DNA of 19,346 nucleotides from JBFMEX01 sp040752215 (lineage in GTDB: Bacteria; Pseudomonadota; Alphaproteobacteria; Rhizobiales; Hyphomicrobiaceae): positions 1 to 19,346 of the forward strand of contig JBFMEX010000065.1 of NCBI GenBank assembly GCA_040752215.1, read 5' to 3'. Both the position numbers and the translations under genes were made by a program. Of this stretch, positions 13,948 to 19,346 are shown one piece after another (positions within the stretch are counted from its first letter, which is position 1; each line of letters starts with the position of its first letter). Below the pieces are notes generated by a model that was given only the letters and a program-made list of their open reading frames with translations, was not told the origin of the DNA and did no database searches.

Positions 13948-16900
13948 ATGGCCCGACCGCCCAAGCCCGATTCGATACCCAAGCCGCGTGCCTCGCGCGG
14001 CAGGTCGGGCAAGCCGACACCACCGCCGGCCGAGACCGCTGCCGGCACGCCGGCGCCGCGCGGCTTCGCCGAGGCGCCGCAGAGTCCTTTCGTTGCCTCC
14101 GGCGACTCCCCTCTGGGGAGCCGGCCGCCGGAGGCGGGATCGCCTCTGCCCGCGCTGCGCCAGTCCGGGCCGCGACCGCCGCGGGGCGGCGGGGAAGGCC
14201 TGTCCGATGCGCTCAACGCGCTGCTCGCGCGCCCCGACGAGCGCTCCGACAGGGCTCGCGCGATCCTCGCCCGCCAGCCGATGATCGCCGCGCATCCGCT
14301 GGTCTCCGGCGACATGCCGATGTTCATGCCGCACCGGCCCGAGCGGCCGGAGAAGAGCGAGGGCGGCCGCAAGTTCCAGATCGTGTCCGAGTTCGAGCCG
14401 AAGGGCGACCAGCCGCAGGCGATCGACGAACTGGTCGCCGGATTGAACGAGGGCGAGCGCACGCAGGTGCTGCTCGGCGTAACCGGCTCCGGCAAGACGT
14501 TCACGATGGCCAAGGTGATCGAGGCGACCGGACGCCCGGCGCTGATCCTGGCGCCGAACAAGACACTCGCCGCCCAGCTCTACGGCGAGATGAAGAGCTT
14601 CTTCCCCGACAACGCGGTCGAGTACTTCGTCTCGTACTACGACTACTACCAGCCGGAGGCCTATGTTCCGCGCACCGACACCTATGTCGAGAAGGAGGCG
14701 AGCGTCAACGAGCAGATCGACCGCATGCGCCACGCCGCGACGCGCGCTCTCTTGGAGCGCGACGACGTGGTGATCGTCGCCTCCGTCAGCTGCATCTACG
14801 GCATCGGCTCGGTCGAGACCTACACCGCGATGACATTCGCGGTGAAAGTCGGCGAGCGGCTCTCGCGCGACCAGCTCCTGGCCGACCTCGTCGCGCTGCA
14901 CTACCGCCGCAATGACGGCAACTTCCAGCGTGGCACGTTCCGCGTTCGCGGCGACACGGTGGAGCTGTTCCCGGCCCACTTGGAGGACCGCGCCTGGCGC
15001 ATCTCTCTGTTCGGCGACGAGGTCGAGAGCATCACCGAGTTCGATCCCCTGACCGGGCAGAAAAGCGACGACCTGGCGCTGGTCAAGATCTACGCCAACT
15101 CGCATTACGTGACGCCGAAGCCGACGCTGCAGCAGGCGATCCAGTCGATCAAGACGGAGCTGAAAAGCCGACTCGACGAGCTCTACGCCGCCGGCAAGCT
15201 GCTCGAGGCGCAGCGGCTCGAGCAGCGCACCACCTTCGACATGGAGATGATGGAGGCGACCGGATCCTGTGCCGGCATCGAGAACTACTCGCGCTATCTG
15301 ACGGGCCGCGCTCCCGGCGAGCCGCCGCCGACCTTGTTCGAGTACCTGCCGGACGACACGCTCGTCTTCGTCGACGAGAGCCACGTCACGGTTCCGCAGA
15401 TCGGCGGCATGTTCCGCGGCGACTACCGGCGCAAAGCGACGCTCGCCGAGTACGGCTTCCGCCTGCCCTCCTGCATGGACAACCGCCCGCTCCGGTTCGA
15501 GGAGTGGGACGCTATGCGCCCCGCCACCGTCTGCGTCTCGGCGACGCCCGGCGGCTGGGAGCTGGAGCAGTCGGGCGGCACGTTCGTCGAGCAGGTCATC
15601 CGCCCGACCGGGCTCATCGATCCGCCGGTCGAGATCCGCTCGGCGAAATCGCAAGTCGACGACCTGCTCGACGAGGTGCGCCAGGTCGCGCGGCGCGGCT
15701 ATCGCGCGCTCGTCACCACGCTGACCAAGCGTATGGCCGAGGACTTGACCGAGTACATGCACGAGGCCGGCATCCGGGTACGCTACATGCACTCCGACAT
15801 CGAGACGCTGGAGCGCATCGAGATCATTCGCGACCTGCGCCTCGGAGCGTTCGACGTGCTGATCGGCATCAACCTGCTGCGCGAGGGCCTCGACATCCCG
15901 GAGTGCGCGCTGGTCGCCATTCTCGACGCCGACAAGGAGGGCTTCCTGCGCTCGGAGACCTCGCTCGTGCAGACCATCGGCCGCGCCGCGCGCAACGTCG
16001 ACGGCAAGGTGATCCTCTACGCCGACCAGATGACCGGCTCGATGCAGCGCGCGATCGCCGAGACCAATCGCCGGCGCGAGAAGCAGATGGCCTTCAACAC
16101 GGCCAACGGCATCACGCCGGAAAGCATCAAGCGCGGCATTGCCGACGTGCTGGCCTCGGTCTACGAGCAGGACCACGTCACCGTCGACACCGGCCTCGCC
16201 GACGCGCCGGTGGTCGGGCACAACCTCGCGGCAGTGATCGAGGATCTGGAGCGGCGCATGCGCGAGGCCGCCGCCGACCTCGAGTTCGAAACCGCGGCGC
16301 GGCTGCGCGACGAGATCAAGCGGCTGAGGGAGACCGAGCTGACGATCGCCGACGACCCGCTCGCACGCCAGAGCGACGTCGAGGGCCGTGCCGGCATCTA
16401 CGGGGGCGAGCGGAGATATGGAGACAAGGCCAACGTCCCGCCGCCCCGCAAGCGGAGCGGCTCCCCTGCCCGGCCGTCTTCCACCCGGGGGGAGGGAGAC
16501 GCGGGCTCGCGCATCAGGACCGCCTACGAGCCGGTGCAGCCGACCTATGCGCAGTCGACCTCTNNNNNNNNNNNNNNNNNNNNNNNNNNNNNNNNNNNNN
16601 NNNNNNNNNNNNNNNNNNNNNNNNNNNNNNNNNNNNNNNNNNNNNNNNNNNNNNNNNNNNNNNTGCGCAGTCGACCTCTCGCTTGGCGCCCGGCGACTCC
16701 CGTTCCGGGAGCCGGCCGCCGGGCGTGGGATCGCGCGCCAAGAAGCCATCTCTCGACGACATGGGGCCGGGAACCGATCGCCCCGTTCCGCGGCGCGACG
16801 CGGCGTTGGACGTCGACCCGCGGACCAGGGCGGGCGCGTTCGGCGAGGGCGTCCGCGGGCCGCACAAGCCGACGCTCGACGAGATGGGTCCGCACGCCAT

Positions 16901-17036
16901 GCTGCCGGTGCCGAAGGGCAAGACGCCCCCGGCCAAGCCGACGAAACCGGCGCGCGTCATTGACATCCCCGACGACCAAGAGCGCAAGTCGCGCCGCGGC
17001 CGCCGTGCCCGCAAGACCGGCCGGCCGGGGCAGTAG
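13948..17036 (+). CDS. uvrB: excinuclease ABC subunit UvrB, extended form, interrupted by an assembly gap
   Basis: UvrB verifies DNA lesions with UvrA and recruits UvrC in nucleotide excision repair. The sequence shows GDQPQAI, Walker A GVTGSGKT (residues 177-184), the beta-hairpin region YYDYYQPEAYVPRTDTYVEK, the DESH box at 476-479, GRAARN, and a C-terminal UVR motif near 763-800 (IEDLERRMREAAADLEFETA). Walker A and DESH are each displaced 138 residues from E. coli UvrB (39 and 338), so the core is collinear and preceded by a 138-residue Pro/Arg-rich extension. A tail of about 190 residues follows the UVR motif. After the N run the frame is shifted by one phase, but merging the identical 16 bases that flank the gap restores it, giving 990 residues and a TAG at 17034. 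The ATG at 13948 is preferred over a TTG at 13894. No LexA box is visible. Confidence 0.95.
14099..14143 (+). repeat. in-frame palindromic element, uvrB N-terminal copy
   Basis: A 45-base element begins CCGGCGAC and ends GGGATCGC. Its stem CTCCCC/GGGGAG (14106-14111 with 14115-14120) is followed by CCGGCCGCCGG. It encodes GDSPLGSRPPEAGS within the N-terminal extension and aligns without gaps to the copy at 16690-16734, in the same codon phase. Confidence 0.85.
16461..16494 (+). repeat. palindromic segment in the uvrB C-terminal linker
   Basis: CTCCC (16461-16465) with GGGAG (16490-16494) and CCCGG (16469-16473) with CCGGG (16485-16489) form a bulged stem inside coding sequence just after the UVR motif, encoding GSPARPSSTRGEGDAGSR. 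It differs in sequence from the 45-base element but is of similar style. Confidence 0.55.
16564..16663. other. 100-N scaffold gap inside uvrB
   Basis: Exactly 100 Ns, the usual placeholder for a gap of unknown size. The 16 bases before it (TGCGCAGTCGACCTCT) are identical to the 16 bases after it (16664-16679), so the contigs probably overlap rather than being separated by missing DNA. Removing the Ns and one copy restores the uvrB reading frame. Confidence 0.95.
16690..16734 (+). repeat. in-frame palindromic element, uvrB C-terminal copy
   Basis: The second copy of the 45-base element, 11 bases beyond the duplicated gap flank. Its stem CTCCCG/CGGGAG (16697-16702 with 16706-16711) differs from the first copy by a compensated base pair, and it also carries CCGGCCGCCGG and the GGGATCGC end. 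It encodes GDSRSGSRPPGVGS in the same codon phase as the first copy. Confidence 0.85.
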
Positions 17037-17045
17037 TCGCCCCAC

Positions 17046-17978
17046 TCACCCCATCACCCATCCCGCCACGATCAGCGTCAGCGGCATCGTCACGAAGGTG
17101 GCCGCCGTCTCGACGGTGACGATGCGTGCCATCAGTGGCGCGTCGCCGCCCATCTGGCGGGCGAGGGCATAGGCCGAGGATGCGGTCGGGACGGCGCCGA
17201 AGATCATCGCGATCTGCGCCGGCTGGCGCTCCAGGCCGGTCGCCAGCGCCAGCAGCAGGATAGCCAGCGGAAACACGGTCAGCTTGCCGGCGAGCGCCAG
17301 CGACGTCGCGCCCGCGCCGATAGCCAGCTCGCCGATCCGGATGCCGGCGCCGATCGACAGCAGAGCCACGGGCAGCGCCGCCCGACCGAGCAGATCGGAG
17401 GTCTCGTGCAGCACCGGCAGCCGGGCGAGCCCGGCGACGTTGAAAAGCAGGCCGGCAAAGACGGCCACGAGCAACGGATTGCGGGTGAGATCACGAGCGA
17501 TTGCACGGCCGGCCCGCCCATCTCCCGACGAGGGGTGCAGGACGACCATCGCGGTGACGATAACGATGTTGGTGATCGGGATCAGGATCGATGAGGCGAG
17601 TGCGGCGATAGCGAGGCCGTTGGCGGCGTACAGCCGCTCGGCGACCGCGAGTGCGATGAACGTGTTGTGGCGTGCCGCGCCTTGCAGCACCGAGCTCGCG
17701 ATCGGCCCCGGCAATCCGGCGATGCGCGCCGCCAACAACGCGAATGCGACGGCAGCGACGAACCCGCCGACGAGCACCCCGGCGTAGGGGCCGAGGAAGC
17801 GCGCGTCGAGCGGGACGACGGAGATCTTGTTGAACAGCAGCGCCGGGAACAGCACCCAGTAGGTGAGCCGGTCGCAATAGCCCCAGAACTCGGCGCTCGT
17901 CAGCAGCGCGCGCGACAGCACGTGGCCGAGCACGATCAGCGCGAACACCGGGGCAATGGCGCCGATGATCTCGATCAT
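17046..17978 (-). CDS. AEC-family permease (auxin efflux carrier-like)
   Basis: A 310-residue inner-membrane protein with about ten hydrophobic helices. The start MIEIIGAIAPVFALIVLGHV, the segment YWVLFPALLFNKIS, the middle RNPLLVAVFAGLLFNVAGL and the end LIVAGWVMG are typical of bacterial AEC transporters, which carry small carboxylates such as malate or malonate. The substrate here is not evident. The ATG at 17978 is chosen because it gives the usual family N-terminus and has GGAG ten bases upstream; a longer frame to 18044 adds an Arg/Gly-rich leader that overlaps the intergenic palindromes. It converges with uvrB, nine bases apart, and follows pheT on the same strand. Confidence 0.93.
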   Translation of the reverse strand: MIEIIGAIAPVFALIVLGHVLSRALLTSAEFWGYCDRLTYWVLFPALLFNKISVVPLDARFLGPYAGVLVGGFVAAVAFALLAARIAGLPGPIASSVLQGAARHNTFIALAVAERLYAANGLAIAALASSILIPITNIVIVTAMVVLHPSSGDGRAGRAIARDLTRNPLLVAVFAGLLFNVAGLARLPVLHETSDLLGRAALPVALLSIGAGIRIGELAIGAGATSLALAGKLTVFPLAILLLALATGLERQPAQIAMIFGAVPTASSAYALARQMGGDAPLMARIVTVETAATFVTMPLTLIVAGWVMG

Positions 17979-18020
17979 GGTGAAACGACTCCGGCGGGCT
18001 CGAGCCCGGGATTCCCCCCA

Positions 18021-18075
18021 CCCTCGGGTCAAGCCCGAGGGCATGCCCCCAACCCCTCCCCGCGAGGGGGAGGGG
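18021..18075. repeat. two-hairpin GC-rich intergenic element
   Basis: Two adjacent stems lie between the pheT stop and the AEC start. The first is CCCTCGGG (18021-18028) with CCCGAGGG (18034-18041). The second is CCCCTCCCC (18053-18061) with GGGGAGGGG (18067-18075). The second stem resembles the hairpin at the window's left end, as expected for a dispersed palindromic repeat; it may also end pheT transcription. Confidence 0.75.
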
Positions 18076-18086
18076 AGCGACGTATC

Positions 18087-19346
18087 TCAGCCGCGGATTT
18101 CGCCGCCCGTCGCCTTCTTCACGGCGGCGACGATGCGCTCCGACACCGCCTCGATGTCCTTGTCGGTCAGCGTTGCATCCCTCGGCTGCAGCGTGACCTC
18201 GAGCGCCAGCGACTTCTTGCCCTCCGCGCCGAGGCTCGCGCCCTCGAACACGTCGAACACGGTGACGCCGGCGATCAGCACCTTGTCGGCGCCGGCCGCG
18301 GCGCGCATCACGTCGCCGGCCGCGACCTCGCGATCGAGAAGGAACGCGAAGTCGCGCTTGACCGGCATCAGGTCGCTTTCGGCCATTGGCGCACGCATGC
18401 GGCTCTTCTTCTTCTCCGCCGGCAGCGCGTCAAGAAATACCTCGAAGCCGACCGTCGCCGCGTCGATGTCCATCGCCTTCAGCGTCTCGGGATGCAGTGC
18501 GCCGAAGTAGGCGAGCACCGTCTTCGGTCCGAGCCGCAGCGTTGCCGAGCGGCCCGGGTGATACCAGGCCGGCGCGTCGCGCGTGATCTGTGCCCGCGCC
18601 GGATCCAGGCCGAGCGCGGCCAGCACGGCGATCGCATCCGCCTTGGCATCGAGCACGTCGGCCTCTTTTGCCGGTGCATCCCAATGCCGGCCGACCGCCG
18701 CGAGACGATGCGCGCCTGAGCGCACACCGGCGGCCGAGAGATACTGATCCTCCGGCTTGTCGCCGCGGTAGGCCTGACCCAGCTCGAACAGGCCGACATC
18801 TCCGAAGCCGCGGTTCCGGTTGCGCGCCAGCGCGGCCAGCAGCCCCGGCAGCAGACCGGGCCGCATGATCGCCAGGTCGGTCGAGATCGGGTTGGCGAGC
18901 GCCAGCTCTGCAGCTCCACCGCCGAAGCGGCGCGCCTCCGCCTCGGGCAGGAACGACCACGTCACCGTCTCGACGAGACCACGCGCCGCCAGCACGCGTC
19001 GGGCCCGCCGGGCGCGCTTCTGGCGCTCGGTCAGCACCGGCCTGGCGATGCCGTCGCTGCGCGGCAGCGGTGTCGAGGGCACACGGTCGAGGCCGGCGAT
19101 CCTGACCACCTCCTCGACCAGATCGGCGGCGCCGTGCACGTCCGGCCGCCACGTCGGCACGGTCGCCTCCACCTTCCGGCCCTTGCCGGCGAGCGCGAAG
19201 CCGAGCGTCCCGAGGATGTGGCGAATCTCGGCCTCCGGCAGCGCCACGCCGGTCAGCTTCTCGACCCGATCGAGATCGAACGCGATCACGCGCTTCTCGA
19301 TCGGCGGCTTGCCGGCGACGCGTGCCTTCGACGGCCTGCCTCCGGC
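18087..19346 (-). CDS. pheT: phenylalanine-tRNA ligase beta subunit, C-terminal part
   Basis: The gene enters the window from the right already in frame (AGGRPSKARVAGKPPIEKR before VIAFDLDRVEKLTGV) and ends at TGA 18087, leaving 419 residues; a complete alphaproteobacterial PheT is about 800. The visible domains are B5 (to about residue 90, with VPTWRPDVHGAADLVEEVVR), the catalytic-like core (RGLVETVTWSFL, LANPISTDLAIMRPGLLPGL, FELGQAY), and the C-terminal ferredoxin-fold anticodon-binding domain (VKRDFAFLLDREVAAGDV through LTDKDIEAVSERIVAAVKKA). PheT pairs with PheS to charge tRNA-Phe; pheS would be expected upstream, outside the window. An internal GTG at 19289 is not the true start. Followed by intergenic hairpins. 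Confidence 0.97.
   Translation of the reverse strand, partial: AGGRPSKARVAGKPPIEKRVIAFDLDRVEKLTGVALPEAEIRHILGTLGFALAGKGRKVEATVPTWRPDVHGAADLVEEVVRIAGLDRVPSTPLPRSDGIARPVLTERQKRARRARRVLAARGLVETVTWSFLPEAEARRFGGGAAELALANPISTDLAIMRPGLLPGLLAALARNRNRGFGDVGLFELGQAYRGDKPEDQYLSAAGVRSGAHRLAAVGRHWDAPAKEADVLDAKADAIAVLAALGLDPARAQITRDAPAWYHPGRSATLRLGPKTVLAYFGALHPETLKAMDIDAATVGFEVFLDALPAEKKKSRMRAPMAESDLMPVKRDFAFLLDREVAAGDVMRAAAGADKVLIAGVTVFDVFEGASLGAEGKKSLALEVTLQPRDATLTDKDIEAVSERIVAAVKKATGGEIRG

Noticed and set aside
13666..16749. A 1027-codon open frame antisense to uvrB
   Set aside because: It spans the N gap and mirrors the GC-rich third positions of uvrB; its product is Arg/Asp/Val/Leu-rich with no domain. 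It is a shadow of the real gene.
1..19346. CRISPR array, prophage, transposase, toxin-antitoxin or defence genes
   Set aside because: I scanned all frames and looked for regularly spaced repeats; nothing of these kinds is present.

Overview
The window looks like a chromosomal scaffold segment from a draft assembly of a GC-rich alphaproteobacterium, most likely Hyphomicrobiales (Rhizobiales; Nitrobacteraceae/Xanthobacteraceae-like). The evidence is very high GC at third codon positions, a UvrB with long N- and C-terminal extensions, a rhizobial-type class Ib aspartate aminotransferase, a DUF486 protein, a Tad-type von Willebrand protein, and GC-rich intergenic palindromes. This assignment rests on gene style only. 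A 100-N scaffold gap lies inside uvrB.

Layout. 34-678 (-) is an alpha/beta hydrolase, divergent from a sterol-desaturase-family di-iron membrane protein (789-1616 +) and the MepA-type murein endopeptidase (1728-2828 +). A strong hairpin separates mepA from a 40-residue secreted mini-protein (2879-3001 -). At 3179-3520 two gene tails lie back to back: a methyltransferase-like C-terminus (-) and an AraC-type DNA-binding C-terminus (+), as if one deletion removed both 5' halves. msrA and a 2-oxoglutarate/Fe(II) oxygenase form a coupled minus-strand pair (3536-4869). A three-helix membrane protein (5002-5856 +) converges on a small membrane protein (5875-6189 -). tRNA-Ser(GGA) lies at 6373-6462, and the aspartate aminotransferase gene faces it (6544-7752 -).

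8065-9341 (+) holds three small membrane or secreted proteins of unknown function. They are followed by a DUF486 protein (-), a TadG-like vWA protein (10131-11333 +), a monohaem cytochrome c (-), a 582-bp gap with a large hairpin and a decayed coding remnant, an exported unknown protein (-) and a two-CBS-domain protein (-). uvrB (13948-17036 +) is followed convergently by an AEC-family permease (-) and the 3' two-thirds of pheT (-), which runs off the window.

The content is mostly housekeeping: nucleotide excision repair, methionine sulfoxide repair, peptidoglycan turnover, translation and aspartate metabolism. I found no defence island, prophage, insertion sequence or CRISPR. The most unusual material is in uvrB. 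Two 45-bp palindromic elements sit in the N- and C-terminal extensions in the same codon phase, with compensatory stem changes, and a third palindrome interrupts the C-terminal linker. The N gap in the gene looks artefactual because 16 identical bases flank it; collapsing them restores one reading frame of 990 codons.
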